From Hymenobacter telluris (GTDB taxonomy: Bacteria > Bacteroidota > Bacteroidia > Cytophagales > Hymenobacteraceae), in NCBI RefSeq assembly GCF_017313265.1, contig NZ_JAFLQZ010000001.1, positions 310,001 to 374,000 of the forward strand: a stretch of 64,000 nucleotides of DNA, in the 5' to 3' direction. Each line of letters begins with the position of its first letter. Position 1 is the stretch's first letter. Below, piece after piece: positions 15,395-24,781 of the stretch. The notes under the pieces were generated by a model that ran no database searches, was not told where the DNA came from, and was given only the letters and a program-made list of their open reading frames with translations. The position numbers were made by a program, and so were the translations under genes.

Positions 15395-15931
15395 TTAGCG
15401 TCCTGATTTGGCCGAGGTAGTACGGCTGGGAGCAATAGTGGCCCCGCTACTGGCCGGGGAAGGGTTCTGCACCGACTTTACAAAATCAGAATTCACTTGG
15501 CTTGAGCGGGATGCGTAGTCCCGGTCGTACTTGCGGAACGTGGAGCGCGAATCGTAATAGTCGCTGTACTGGTCGTTGGAGAGTACAGCTTGCAGTTCCT
15601 TGTCCCGCTCCTTACACACAGCGTCGCACTGCTCGTTGATGAGCTTCTGGTTGCCCGCATGGCGCTGCTCAATGGCCGCCATCTTGGCCACTTTATCGTC
15701 GTTGATGGCCCGCAGGCGCGCAGTTTGGTAGCCGTTCAGGCGCAGGTCGCGGGCCATCTGGTCGGAGAGGCGTTTGGCACGCTCCTGCACTGGGTTCAGG
15801 CGCGGCGACTCCTGGGTTTTATCTTGTTTTACAACGATTCCTTGGCGTTCAGGTCTGGTACCAGGCGTCTGCGCGTTGGCGGCCAGCGTGGCGGCGAGCA
15901 GCAGAGAGGCGGTAGCAAGTTGCTTTCTCAT
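15395..15931 (-). CDS. Secreted alpha-helical protein, Spy/LTXXQ-like
   Basis: The protein has 178 residues with a signal peptide (MRKQLATASLLLAATLAANA, cut before QTPG). The mature part is highly charged and helical (ERAKRLSDQMARDLRLNGYQTARLRAINDDKVAKMAAIEQRH ... LQAVLSNDQYSDYYDSR) and ends in a Ser/Thr/Pro tail. The pattern of a helix with LNGYQ followed by VLSNDQYSDY resembles small periplasmic helical-hairpin proteins of the Spy/CpxP kind, which act as chaperones or stress sensors; this is only a resemblance. The 235 bases upstream hold no gene and nothing beyond weak AT-rich sequence. Confidence 0.75.
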   Translation of the reverse strand: MRKQLATASLLLAATLAANAQTPGTRPERQGIVVKQDKTQESPRLNPVQERAKRLSDQMARDLRLNGYQTARLRAINDDKVAKMAAIEQRHAGNQKLINEQCDAVCKERDKELQAVLSNDQYSDYYDSRSTFRKYDRDYASRSSQVNSDFVKSVQNPSPASSGATIAPSRTTSAKSGR

Positions 15932-16166
15932 CGGTAGGAATATCGGTAGGAAGTTGAAAACTACTAGGTATCAGCGCCTTTTCAACGAAACGAAAAGTGC
16001 CGTATGGTTCTTTCTAACGAAAAATTATGCCAAGGAGTTTATGATGAGCAATAAAATTGATGATTGTTAAATAGTTGAATTGCTGATTATTACGACTGCT
16101 GGCAATGGCTTGGTATCGACCAACTAACTAGTAATCAGTGCCTAAGCAATAAGCCGGGAAGTTGTT

Positions 16167-16703
16167 TTAGAACGAGTTTTTCCACATCATCGACTCCACT
16201 GGCTTGTCGGTTCGGTCGTTGTATTTGGCGTTGGCTTTGCGGTTGTAGAAGGTTCCCACGTCGCCTTGTACCGTGAAGTAGATGAGCTGGCCCACCGGCA
16301 TGCCGTGGTACACCCGCACCGGCATCGACACGCTGATTTCCAGCGTCCAATGGTTGCAGAAACCGATGTCGCCTTTGCCGGCGGTGGCGTGAATATCAAT
16401 GCCGAGACGGCCGACGCTGCTCTTGCCTTCCAGAAACGGCACGTGGGCGTGGCTCTCGGTGTACTCATCGGTTACGCCCAGGTACAGCACACCGGGTTGC
16501 AGCACGAAGCCTTCGGCGGGTATTTCAAACGTCTCGATTTCGTTGTGCTTGCGGGCGTCCAGCACGGCGTCGCGGTAGGTGGCCAGGTAGCGGCCCAGGT
16601 GCACATCGTAAGAGTTGGTACCGAGGCAGCTGCGGTCGTAGGGCTCGATAATGATGTTGCCCCGCTCAATTTCGGCGAGAATCTGCTGGTCGGTCAGGAT
16701 CAT
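16167..16703 (-). CDS. dcd: dCTP deaminase
   Basis: The protein has 178 residues, starting MILTDQQILAEIERGNIII. Family motifs are SYDVHLGRYLATY near the N-terminus, VPFLEGKSSVGRLGIDIHATAG, and the catalytic stretch GFCNHWTLEISVSMPVRVYHGMPVGQLIYF with the expected Glu. It makes dUTP from dCTP (or dUMP in the bifunctional form) for dTMP synthesis. It sits 19 bases downstream of the membrane protein gene 16723-17553 on the opposite side of transcription order, that is, dcd is the second gene of a minus-strand pair. It is longer than the bacteriophage forms and looks intact. Confidence 0.95.
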   Translation of the reverse strand: MILTDQQILAEIERGNIIIEPYDRSCLGTNSYDVHLGRYLATYRDAVLDARKHNEIETFEIPAEGFVLQPGVLYLGVTDEYTESHAHVPFLEGKSSVGRLGIDIHATAGKGDIGFCNHWTLEISVSMPVRVYHGMPVGQLIYFTVQGDVGTFYNRKANAKYNDRTDKPVESMMWKNSF

Positions 16704-16722
16704 GGGGTTGTTGAGTTCTGAA

Positions 16723-17553
16723 TTAATTTTCGTCTTCGTCGTCGTAGCGGTCCTCGGGTAGCGTGTTGGCTTGGCGGCGCGCTACAGTGGCACCTTGCTG
16801 GCGGTCTAGCTCGTCGGTGACGGTATCGAGGCGGTTGCGCAGTTCGGGTAGCACGCTGGTAACCACGAAAAGCAGCAGCAGGGTGGAGGCACCCGACAGC
16901 AGCAGGGTTAGGTAATCAACCCAATCGTGCTGCACGGCCGTATCGATGCTGCGCAAGGGAGCGGTGGGAGTAGTGGCAGCAGCAGTCAGTGAGGGGCTTT
17001 CTTCAGGTGGCGAACTGGTGAGGGGCGCGTCTACGTCGGCGGGAGGCACGGCCGCGCCATCGGCGGCTAGCTCTTCGGGAGCGGCGTCCTCCGACGCATT
17101 AAACTGCGCCGCGCTTTGCTGAATGTAACGCTCCAAGCCCCGGATCAGGGATACCCGCTCGTCGCGGGGCAGCACCCGAATAAAAAACTCGAAGTTCTTA
17201 TCAACCAAGATGCTACGCAGCTGCTTCTCGAATTGCGCCAGATCGGTGCGGCCCTGCCCGAAGCGGTTTTTGTAGCGCTCCGACACGCCATTGTAGTTCT
17301 GAAATAGCTTCTGCAAATCGGCGCGGCCGTCGAAGTCGTTGAAATCCTTGCGGGCCTTGGCGGTGCGTAGCGAGACCGGGAATTTGCGCCGCGTAAACGA
17401 TTTGTCGTACACGGTTTCCATGGTGCGGAAGTTCAACTCTTCTACAGTCCGGTCGAAAAGGCGCTTGTTGGCCGCCGCCGGGCCTTGGGCCGAACCGGCA
17501 ACGGGCAGCAGAAGCCCGAGAACCAAGCATATCGATAATAAAAGTCGAGGCAT
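16723..17553 (-). CDS. Signal-peptide membrane protein of unknown function
   Basis: The predicted protein is 276 residues, starting MPRLLLSICLVLGLLLPVAG (ATG complement 17551-17553). A TAnnTTTG box at 17582-17575 excludes the longer start at 17610. After signal cleavage near GSAQ comes a helical basic domain (RLFDRTVEELNFRTMETVYDK ... FEFFIRVLPRDERVSLIRGLE), a Pro/Ala/Ser-rich spacer, one membrane helix (LTLLLSGASTLLLLFVVTSVL) and an acidic tail ending EDRYDDEDEN. I recognise no family. It is probably transcribed with dcd. Confidence 0.75.
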   Translation of the reverse strand: MPRLLLSICLVLGLLLPVAGSAQGPAAANKRLFDRTVEELNFRTMETVYDKSFTRRKFPVSLRTAKARKDFNDFDGRADLQKLFQNYNGVSERYKNRFGQGRTDLAQFEKQLRSILVDKNFEFFIRVLPRDERVSLIRGLERYIQQSAAQFNASEDAAPEELAADGAAVPPADVDAPLTSSPPEESPSLTAAATTPTAPLRSIDTAVQHDWVDYLTLLLSGASTLLLLFVVTSVLPELRNRLDTVTDELDRQQGATVARRQANTLPEDRYDDEDEN

Positions 17554-17574
17554 AACAGCAGAGCGGTTTCTGCG

Positions 17575-17582
17575 CAAAGGTA
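17575..17582 (-). promoter_or_regulatory. -7 box for the 16723-17553 / dcd unit
   Basis: On the minus strand the sequence reads TACCTTTG, matching TAnnTTTG, about 20 bases before the chosen ATG. It decides between the two possible start codons. Confidence 0.55.
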
Positions 17583-17589
17583 ACCGCTC

Positions 17590-18205
17590 TTTAATCCGGA
17601 ATCTACTCACACCCTTACTTCGAAGGGAATATGTAGTTGAATTCTGCTAACAGAAGTCTTTGCTGAAAGGTAAACAGAGCGTGAGAAGTGGTATAAATCC
17701 GATAATTTATCATTTGCGAAATTGAATTTTCTGATCTGATAGATAAATGACTTGAATGAATACGCAAGGATAGTTAAACAAGGAAGTAGCTGCCATGATA
17801 TGGCGCATTCTGCTATATAGTTGTGTGCCTGCAATGTCCACAGATTAAGGTATTATTTATAAATATTTAAGGCAGTACGCTATTAGGTTTTGCGTTGTAA
17901 ATCAACTTATATAATGAAGTTATAATGCTGTTTATCAGTAATTTATAAATATGAACCAAAGATTGATGCGTTAGATGGTGTCCAGTATCATATTGGATTA
18001 GAAATGGTGATGAATAATAATTGTATTTTATTATTATGATTGAATTATTTGATATAATCGTGAATGTAAATTTTATATTGAACTATAAACTTAACATCAG
18101 GCTTAGTGCCCCAGAATACTCTGTCTGTAATTTTGTAGTTGGTAAAACACCGGCTTTTTCATGTCACCCCATTTTCAACTCACTTGTAGTAGATTTTACG
18201 TTTAA
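17590..18205. other. AT-rich gene-free gap
   Basis: About 600 bases, distinctly AT-rich compared with all flanking genes, with no convincing ORF on either strand. It contains the nuclease promoter box at 18128 but no repeat, tRNA or mobile-element remnant that I could identify. It may be a long upstream control region or decayed foreign sequence. Confidence 0.7.
18128..18135 (+). promoter_or_regulatory. -7 box upstream of secreted nuclease
   Basis: TAATTTTG matches TAnnTTTG. GTG lies at the -33 position with the ideal 19-base spacer, one base off the TTG consensus. It implies a leader of about 65 bases before the nuclease start. Confidence 0.45.
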
Positions 18206-19540
18206 ATGAACAGAAAATTACTAAGGTATAGCACCAGTTTGCTGTTGTTGCTGCCCTGTATGGCCTTCTACCCAACGAGTGTGGATAGCCCCCTGGCTTG
18301 GCTGGCACCTTTCGCTGCCAACACACAGGAAGCTTTCGAAACCGGTACAAAGGCCACCTATCCTACCGATTCGGTGGCGCTGAGCAGTGGTACTTGGGTG
18401 CTCAACGATGGTGTGCTGGGCAACACGGCCGCCGACCACAAAAATGGCAACCAAGCCGTACGCTTGCAGCAGAATGGCAAGCTGACCATGAGCTTCTTCC
18501 TGCCAGCGGGAGCCGGTACCGTGACGGTGCAGCACGCCGTGTATGGCACCGATGCCAGCAGCAGCTGGGAGCTATACGCGCAACCCCAGGCATGCAACTG
18601 CACCAAATGGACGAAAGTGGGGGCCACGGTGCTTACTACTTCGGCCACGTTGCAGGCGGCGGCTTTCACCGTGAATATTCCGGGCCCGGTGAAGTTCGAG
18701 ATTCGCAAAGTGTCGGGTGGCGCGGCGCAACTCAACCTCGACGATTTCACCGTAACCGAGTATGGCACCACGCAGCCATCCATCGACAACGACCACTTGG
18801 CGCTGGGCAACCCCAGCGGCGCCGTGGCCGATGTGAGCAGCCCCAACAACTATCTGCTGCCGAAGCCGCAATTCACTATCGGCTATAATCGTGACCAGGG
18901 CAAGCCCAACTGGGTGAGCTGGCACCTCGACGCTGCCGACACAGGCTCCGCTGGCCGCCAGGACGACTTTCGTAACGATACCGCTTTGCCCGCCGGCTGG
19001 TACCAGGTGCAGTCGACTAGCTACAGCGGCTCCGGATTTGACAGGGGCCACAACTGCCCCAGCGCCGACCGGACTGCCACGAGGGAAGACAACTCGGCTA
19101 CCTTCCTGATGACCAACATGATGCCCCAGGCCCCCAACAACAACCAGCAAGCCTGGGCCAGCCTGGAAAACTACACCCGCACCTTCCTGCCCAATAATGA
19201 GGTGTATGTGATTTGCGGCAGCTACGGCGTGGGTGGCACTGGCAGCAACGGCGGCGTGACCAACACCATCGACCAGGGCCGCGTTACGGTGCCGGCCTAC
19301 TGCTGGAAGGTGATTGTGGTGCTGCCGGTGGGCAACAACGACGTGTCGCGCATCAACGCCAGCACCCGCGTTATTGCCATTAATACGCCCAACCAGCAGG
19401 GAATCAGCACCGACTGGAGCACGTTCCGCACCTCGGTGGATGCCATTGAAGCGGCTACCGGCTACGATATTCTGTCGAACCTGCCAGTGGCGGTGCAGGA
19501 TGTGCTAGAGGCCCAGGTGGATAACGGCCCGACTCAGTAA
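18206..19540 (+). CDS. Secreted DNA/RNA non-specific endonuclease
   Basis: The protein has 444 residues with a signal peptide (MNRKLLRYSTSLLLLLPCMA). Residues about 40-190 form a beta-rich N-terminal module (FETGTKATYPTDSVALSSG ...) found in other Bacteroidota nucleases. The catalytic beta-beta-alpha-metal domain follows: the DRGH motif at about 279-282 with the general-base His, and the metal-binding Asn in LMTNMMPQAPNNNQQAW. It should degrade extracellular DNA and RNA for nutrients or biofilm turnover. There is no type IX sorting domain at its C-terminus, unlike the next gene, so Sec export alone or an unrecognised signal is implied. Confidence 0.92.
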   Translation: MNRKLLRYSTSLLLLLPCMAFYPTSVDSPLAWLAPFAANTQEAFETGTKATYPTDSVALSSGTWVLNDGVLGNTAADHKNGNQAVRLQQNGKLTMSFFLPAGAGTVTVQHAVYGTDASSSWELYAQPQACNCTKWTKVGATVLTTSATLQAAAFTVNIPGPVKFEIRKVSGGAAQLNLDDFTVTEYGTTQPSIDNDHLALGNPSGAVADVSSPNNYLLPKPQFTIGYNRDQGKPNWVSWHLDAADTGSAGRQDDFRNDTALPAGWYQVQSTSYSGSGFDRGHNCPSADRTATREDNSATFLMTNMMPQAPNNNQQAWASLENYTRTFLPNNEVYVICGSYGVGGTGSNGGVTNTIDQGRVTVPAYCWKVIVVLPVGNNDVSRINASTRVIAINTPNQQGISTDWSTFRTSVDAIEAATGYDILSNLPVAVQDVLEAQVDNGPTQ

Positions 19541-19592
19541 TTCCTGCTTCTTTCTTATTGGTTTTCACAGCGTTGCTGTCATCATCTCCTAT

Positions 19593-22500
19593 ATGAATCA
19601 AACTTCTAATCTATTGTGCTCTTCGCGGCCCCTGCGGTCCGTTAAGCAGCTGATAGCCTTTTTGTCGTGCGCCTGGTTGGCGCCGCTCGGGGCCCAGGCC
19701 CAATTGGTATTAACCAGCGCCACTCCCAAAACCGAAAATTTCAATGGTATGGGATCCAGCGCTACGGCTGCCGTGCCAGCCGGTTTTCGGCTGGCCACTG
19801 GTACCACTGGCATTGCGTACGGCAACCCAGCCAACACGTCGGCTACTGTTCGGGCAGGTGGCACGTCGGGTACAGGCGCGCTGTCTGGCAACTCAGGTGG
19901 CGGCGACTACAACTTTGCTGACGGGGTAACGGCTACCTCCACCGACCGGGCCCTTGGCTTCCTTACCAGCAGCAACGCCGCGGCCACTTCGCCACGGCAC
20001 ATTCTCCTGAAAATCGAGAATACAACGGGTGCGGTTATCAAAGACCTGAAGGTTGACTTCTCGATTGAGAAATACCGGACGGGCACCGCCGCTTTCGACT
20101 GGAAGTTTTACAGCAGCAGCGACGATGCTACCTGGGTTGCGCAAACGGATGGCGACCAGACATTCCCCGCTAGCACTGCTATTGCGGTAGTAAATCCGGC
20201 AACTGTTACCTCCGAAACCGTCACTATTGCCAATATCAACCTGGCAGCGGGTGGGGTTTTCTATCTGCGCTGGAGCCACATCGGCGGCCCGGTTGGCGGC
20301 CAGGGCTTAGGACTTGACGACGTGGTGCTGACGCCCACGCTCGGCACCGGTACTCCCACGCCAACTGCCACCATTGCCACCACGGCTTCCACTTTCAACA
20401 GTCCGTATTGCGTAACGGCTGCCGCGGGTAGCGCCCCGTTCGATGTGGCATACACCACCACGGGCAGTTTCACGGGGACCTTCAAAGTGCAGCTGTCTGA
20501 TGCAATGGGAGCTTTCCCGACCAACACCACCGACAACATTATTGGCAGCGGCAGCGCTTCGCCTATCAGCGCCAGCATTCCGGCGGGTACACCCAGCGGC
20601 ACCGGTTACCGGGTACGGGTGCTGAATGATGCGCCGGTTACTTACGGCTCCAACAACGGTACCAGCCTCACCGTGAATCTGGCCCCGGCCAGCAACCCCG
20701 TGACGGTAAGCCCAACTGCCCCGCAGACGTTTGCCGTTACCGGCAGCGGCACCACCATTACAGCCACGGCCACTACGACTTCCACTTACACCTGGCAGTA
20801 TAGCACCAGCAGTACTGGTCCGTTTTTAACAGGCATTGCAGGAGCCACTGCTGCTACGTATCAGCCCCGTGCCGTTGATTTCGGTGGGGCGGGTACCTAT
20901 TACGTGGTGGCCCAGGCGACCAGCATTGGCGCTTGCAACCCGGTTACGGGGCAGAGTGCGCCGGTGGCTGTTACCATCACGGCTCCAACTCCGCAGGTAG
21001 TGGTTTCCCAGGCGGTTGTTCCCGATTTTGGGAGCTTGACAACCGACGCGGCTTCGGCGGCCAAAAGCTTCACGGTGAGCGGCAGTGGCCTGACAGCGCC
21101 GCTATTGATTACGCCCCCGGCTGGCTTTGAAATCCGGACGGGTACGCAGCCGTTTTCCTGCTGCGTGATTGAGTTGCAGCCCAACGGCGGAACCATTGGC
21201 ACCACGACTATTGAGGTGCGCTTTGCGCCTACGGCGGTGCAGGCGTATCAGGCCACTATTCCGGTGAGTAGTACCGGGTTGGCGGCGCAGTCTGTAGCCG
21301 TGAGTGGTACCAGCGTGGCGCCAGTGTACCCGGCTACGTTGAGCACCGCGGCCCTCACCAACATCACCCCAACCAGCGCCACCACCGGCGGCACTATTAT
21401 CACCACCGGCGGCAGCGCGGTTATTGCCCAAGGCGTGGTATGGGGCAGCACGCCCAACCCCGTGCTGGGTGCGCAGCAAACTGCTGATGCCGATAGTACC
21501 GGCACATTCAGCAGCACCATCACGGGCCTGACGCCCGGCACTACGTATTACGTGCGGGCCTACGCCACCAACGGCGTGGGCACCACCTACGGCGACGAGC
21601 TGACGCTGACCACTGAAGTAGTGCCGCTGGCTGCCGAGCCTACTCAATCGGCTACACCTGCGGCCAGCCAGATTACCGGCACGTCGTTGCTGCTGACCCT
21701 GGGTGGCGGCAATGGTGCCAAGCGTTTGGTGTTGGTGCAAAGTGGCAGCACTGTGGATGGCCTGCCCGTAGATGCCACCACCTACCGCGACAGTACGGCG
21801 TTTGGCTTGGGTGCCCGCCTGGCAAGCAGCTACGTGCTGTATGCCGGCACCGCCGATACGGTGCGGGTAACGGGCCTGCGCCCGAATAGCACGTACTCGT
21901 TTGCCGTTTTCGATTACAACGACAACAATACGCTCTTCGCAGAAAACTACCTGACCACCGCGCCGGGCCTCTTAACCAGCACCACGCAGGCTTTGCCGGC
22001 TACGTTGCTGCTGGAAGAAAACTTTGCGTATACTGCTGGCGATGACCTGACGGCCAATGGTTGGGCGGCGCACAGCGGTACTACGAATCCGGTGAAAGTG
22101 GTAATCCCTGGGTTGAGTTTCTCGGGCTACAGCGCCGCCACGGGTAATGCCGCGGCCCTCACTACCACGGGCCAGGACGTGAACCGGGCATTTGCGCCGG
22201 TGTATGCCCGCACGCCGGTGTACGTGTCGTTGCTGGTGAGAGTAGCCAGCGCCGGCACGGCCGACTACTTCTTCCATTTGGGTCCGGCTACCATTGGCTC
22301 CACCTTCAAGAACCGGGTGTATGCCCGCCGGGGCAGCACGGCCAGTAAGGTGCAGTTTGGCATCAGCGGCAACGGTATGGCTACCAGCATCATCTACGAC
22401 ACCAACCAGGAGTACAACGTGGGCGAAACCTACCTGCTGGTGCTGAAATACACGTTCGATGAAACGGGTAGCACCAGCCAGCTGTTCGTGAATCCGCCGG

Positions 22501-24701
22501 TGGACGTGGAGCCGACCGTGGCCGCCGCTACCAGCCTTGAAACCACGGGCGCGCCAACCAGCATTGGTACGGTGGCACTCCGCCAGGGCAGCAGCACCCC
22601 CAACCTGGTGCTGGACGGCATTCGGGTGGGTACCACGTACCGCGTGGTGCGCACCGGCCTGACTTGCCTGGAGCCTGCGCCGGCCTTTGCCGCCGCCCCC
22701 GTCTGCGCCGGTACGCCCACCGTCTTTGTTGATTCGTCGGCGGTAGTGGAGGCCAACGCCCGCTACGCCTGGGACGTGGACGGTAATGGCACGGTGGACT
22801 ACACCACCAAAGGTGGTTTCAGCCATACGTACACCGCCGCCGGAACCTACACCGCCACCCTCACCATTGCGCAAGGCACCTGCACAACCACCTACAGCCG
22901 GCCGGTAACGGTACGGGCGCTGCCTACGGCCACACTCAGCGGTACGGCCACCATCTGCACCGGTACCAGCACGGCCCTCACGCTGCACCTGACCGGGGAA
23001 GCCCCCTGGCAGGTGCGCTACTCCACTGACGGCGGCGCTACTGCTGTGGCACTGCCCGTAACAGCCGCCGAGTTGACAGCTGACGGCAACTACAGCCTGT
23101 CGGTAAGCCCCACCGCCACCACTATCTACAGCCTGGTGAGTGTAACGGATGCCAACTGCACGGCAACGGCCCTGACGGGTACGGCCACGGTAACGGTGAA
23201 TACGCCGCCCGTGGTTACGGTGCCTACCGTGCCAACTGCTACGGCAGCCTACGGACAGACGACGGCGTCGGTGAGCTTCGAGGCAACGGCCACTGGTACG
23301 CCAGCTCCTGCGGTAACGTATTCGGTGGTGCGCAATGGAGTGGTAACCCCAATTACCTCACCATACAACTTCGCGGTGGGTACTACTACCGTAACGGCTA
23401 CGGCGATTAACGACTGCGGCACCGTGACCGAGACTTTCCCGGTGACGGTGCAGGCTACCGTGGCCAGCCTGGCAGTGCTGCATCAGAATGCTGATAACTC
23501 GCCTACCAACAATGCCATCAAGCCCAATCTGCAACTCGTGAACCTGAGTGCCGCCGCCATTCCGTACCAGCAGCTCACGGTGCGCTACTGGCTGACGGTG
23601 GAAGACTTTGCCGCCACTGTAGCTACCATCGACTGGGCGCAACTGGGCACCAACGCCGTGCGGGCGCGGTACGTGGCCCTCACGCAGCCGGTGCAGGGGG
23701 CTTTTGGCTACGTGGAATACTCGTTTACGGCCGCTGCGGGCAGCTTGTCGGCTGGTGCCAACTCCGGCCCGATTCAGTCGCGCATCAACAAGCAGACCTA
23801 TACCAACTTCAACGAAGCCGACGACTACTCATACGCTACCAACAATACGTACCAGCAGAACGGCCGCATCACCATCTACCGCAACGGTGTGCTGGTGGGC
23901 GGAACGGAGCCCGCGCCGGTAGCTGCGGTGCCGCGCTTCACAGTGTTGTCGCAAAACCGCGCCAACAAGCCGGTTTCCAACACCATCAGCACCTACCTGC
24001 AAGTGCGCAACGACGGCAATACGCCCGTGGCTTACCAAGACCTGACAGTGCGCTACTGGTTCAGCCCCGACGGCCCGCAGCCTCTCAACGCGTTTGTGGA
24101 TTACGCGCAGCTGGGCACCAATAACGTGAACATCAGCTTTGGGCAGGCCGGCACCGAAACGTATGCGGAACTGCGGTTTGCGGCCGCGCTGGGCACCTTC
24201 TCGCCGCTCAGCAGCACCGGCAACGTGCAGTATCGTTTGGCCAAGTCCAACTGGTCGAACTTCAATCAGGCCAACGACTTCTCGTACCAGGTTGCCGCCT
24301 CCGCGTTGGCGGCCAACCCGAACATCACCGCCTATGTGCAGGGACAACTGGTGTACGGGCAGGAGCCAGCCGGTGCCGCTACGGCGGCCCGCGGTGTAGC
24401 GGCAACCCCGTCGTCTACGCCTGCGGCCACCGAGGCTCCCAGCAAGGCCGCTGCTACCAGCTACCCGAACCCGTTCACCGGTAGCACTACCATTACCTTC
24501 ACCGCAGCGCAGTCGTCGGAGTATCAGCTGGATATCTTTGATATGAACGGCCGATTGGTGCAGCGCCTGAAGGCTGGCAATGCGCAGGCCGGACAAGTGG
24601 TGCAGGTGGAATGGCAGGCTACGGACGTACGCCCTGGGGTGTATATGGCCCGCCTGACCACCGGTAGCACGGTGCAGCAGCTGAAGCTGGTGCGGCAATA
24701 A
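19593..24701 (+). CDS. Giant T9SS-exported protein with PKD and two CBM3 modules
   Basis: The protein has 1702 residues. A long signal peptide ends near LAPLGAQAQ. Beta-rich modules follow: an N-terminal anchor-type domain (TENFNGMGSS), Ig-like stretches, an Fn3-like repeat (ITGLTPGTTYYVRAYATNGVG, about 640-665), a second anchor-like domain (LLEENFAYTAGDDL) and a PKD domain (AWDVDGNGTVDYTTKGG, about 1057). Residues about 1292-1440 and 1447-1592 are two cellulose-binding CBM3-like modules, each with a VRYW strand and a WAQLGTN/YAQLGTN turn. Residues 1623-1702 are a type A sorting domain starting SYPNPFTGSTTI. No catalytic domain is recognisable, so it is probably a surface polysaccharide-binding protein. 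Confidence 0.88.
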   Translation: MNQTSNLLCSSRPLRSVKQLIAFLSCAWLAPLGAQAQLVLTSATPKTENFNGMGSSATAAVPAGFRLATGTTGIAYGNPANTSATVRAGGTSGTGALSGNSGGGDYNFADGVTATSTDRALGFLTSSNAAATSPRHILLKIENTTGAVIKDLKVDFSIEKYRTGTAAFDWKFYSSSDDATWVAQTDGDQTFPASTAIAVVNPATVTSETVTIANINLAAGGVFYLRWSHIGGPVGGQGLGLDDVVLTPTLGTGTPTPTATIATTASTFNSPYCVTAAAGSAPFDVAYTTTGSFTGTFKVQLSDAMGAFPTNTTDNIIGSGSASPISASIPAGTPSGTGYRVRVLNDAPVTYGSNNGTSLTVNLAPASNPVTVSPTAPQTFAVTGSGTTITATATTTSTYTWQYSTSSTGPFLTGIAGATAATYQPRAVDFGGAGTYYVVAQATSIGACNPVTGQSAPVAVTITAPTPQVVVSQAVVPDFGSLTTDAASAAKSFTVSGSGLTAPLLITPPAGFEIRTGTQPFSCCVIELQPNGGTIGTTTIEVRFAPTAVQAYQATIPVSSTGLAAQSVAVSGTSVAPVYPATLSTAALTNITPTSATTGGTIITTGGSAVIAQGVVWGSTPNPVLGAQQTADADSTGTFSSTITGLTPGTTYYVRAYATNGVGTTYGDELTLTTEVVPLAAEPTQSATPAASQITGTSLLLTLGGGNGAKRLVLVQSGSTVDGLPVDATTYRDSTAFGLGARLASSYVLYAGTADTVRVTGLRPNSTYSFAVFDYNDNNTLFAENYLTTAPGLLTSTTQALPATLLLEENFAYTAGDDLTANGWAAHSGTTNPVKVVIPGLSFSGYSAATGNAAALTTTGQDVNRAFAPVYARTPVYVSLLVRVASAGTADYFFHLGPATIGSTFKNRVYARRGSTASKVQFGISGNGMATSIIYDTNQEYNVGETYLLVLKYTFDETGSTSQLFVNPPVDVEPTVAAATSLETTGAPTSIGTVALRQGSSTPNLVLDGIRVGTTYRVVRTGLTCLEPAPAFAAAPVCAGTPTVFVDSSAVVEANARYAWDVDGNGTVDYTTKGGFSHTYTAAGTYTATLTIAQGTCTTTYSRPVTVRALPTATLSGTATICTGTSTALTLHLTGEAPWQVRYSTDGGATAVALPVTAAELTADGNYSLSVSPTATTIYSLVSVTDANCTATALTGTATVTVNTPPVVTVPTVPTATAAYGQTTASVSFEATATGTPAPAVTYSVVRNGVVTPITSPYNFAVGTTTVTATAINDCGTVTETFPVTVQATVASLAVLHQNADNSPTNNAIKPNLQLVNLSAAAIPYQQLTVRYWLTVEDFAATVATIDWAQLGTNAVRARYVALTQPVQGAFGYVEYSFTAAAGSLSAGANSGPIQSRINKQTYTNFNEADDYSYATNNTYQQNGRITIYRNGVLVGGTEPAPVAAVPRFTVLSQNRANKPVSNTISTYLQVRNDGNTPVAYQDLTVRYWFSPDGPQPLNAFVDYAQLGTNNVNISFGQAGTETYAELRFAAALGTFSPLSSTGNVQYRLAKSNWSNFNQANDFSYQVAASALAANPNITAYVQGQLVYGQEPAGAATAARGVAATPSSTPAATEAPSKAAATSYPNPFTGSTTITFTAAQSSEYQLDIFDMNGRLVQRLKAGNAQAGQVVQVEWQATDVRPGVYMARLTTGSTVQQLKLVRQ

Positions 24702-24720
24702 ACCCGCAACCACCACGCAC

Positions 24721-24752
24721 AAAAAAGGCGGGCCACACGGCCCGCCTTTTTT
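24721..24752. terminator. Bidirectional terminator after the giant protein gene
   Basis: The stem aaaaaaggcgggcc / ggcccgcctttttt has a four-base loop and A/T tracts on both sides, and lies between converging genes. Confidence 0.92.
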
Positions 24753-24781
24753 AATGGCTTCCAGTTGAATATTCCTGGCTG

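Noticed and set aside
18021..18209. 62-residue ORF in the AT-rich gap
   Set aside because: It crosses the likely nuclease promoter and overlaps the nuclease start; codon use is that of random AT-rich sequence.
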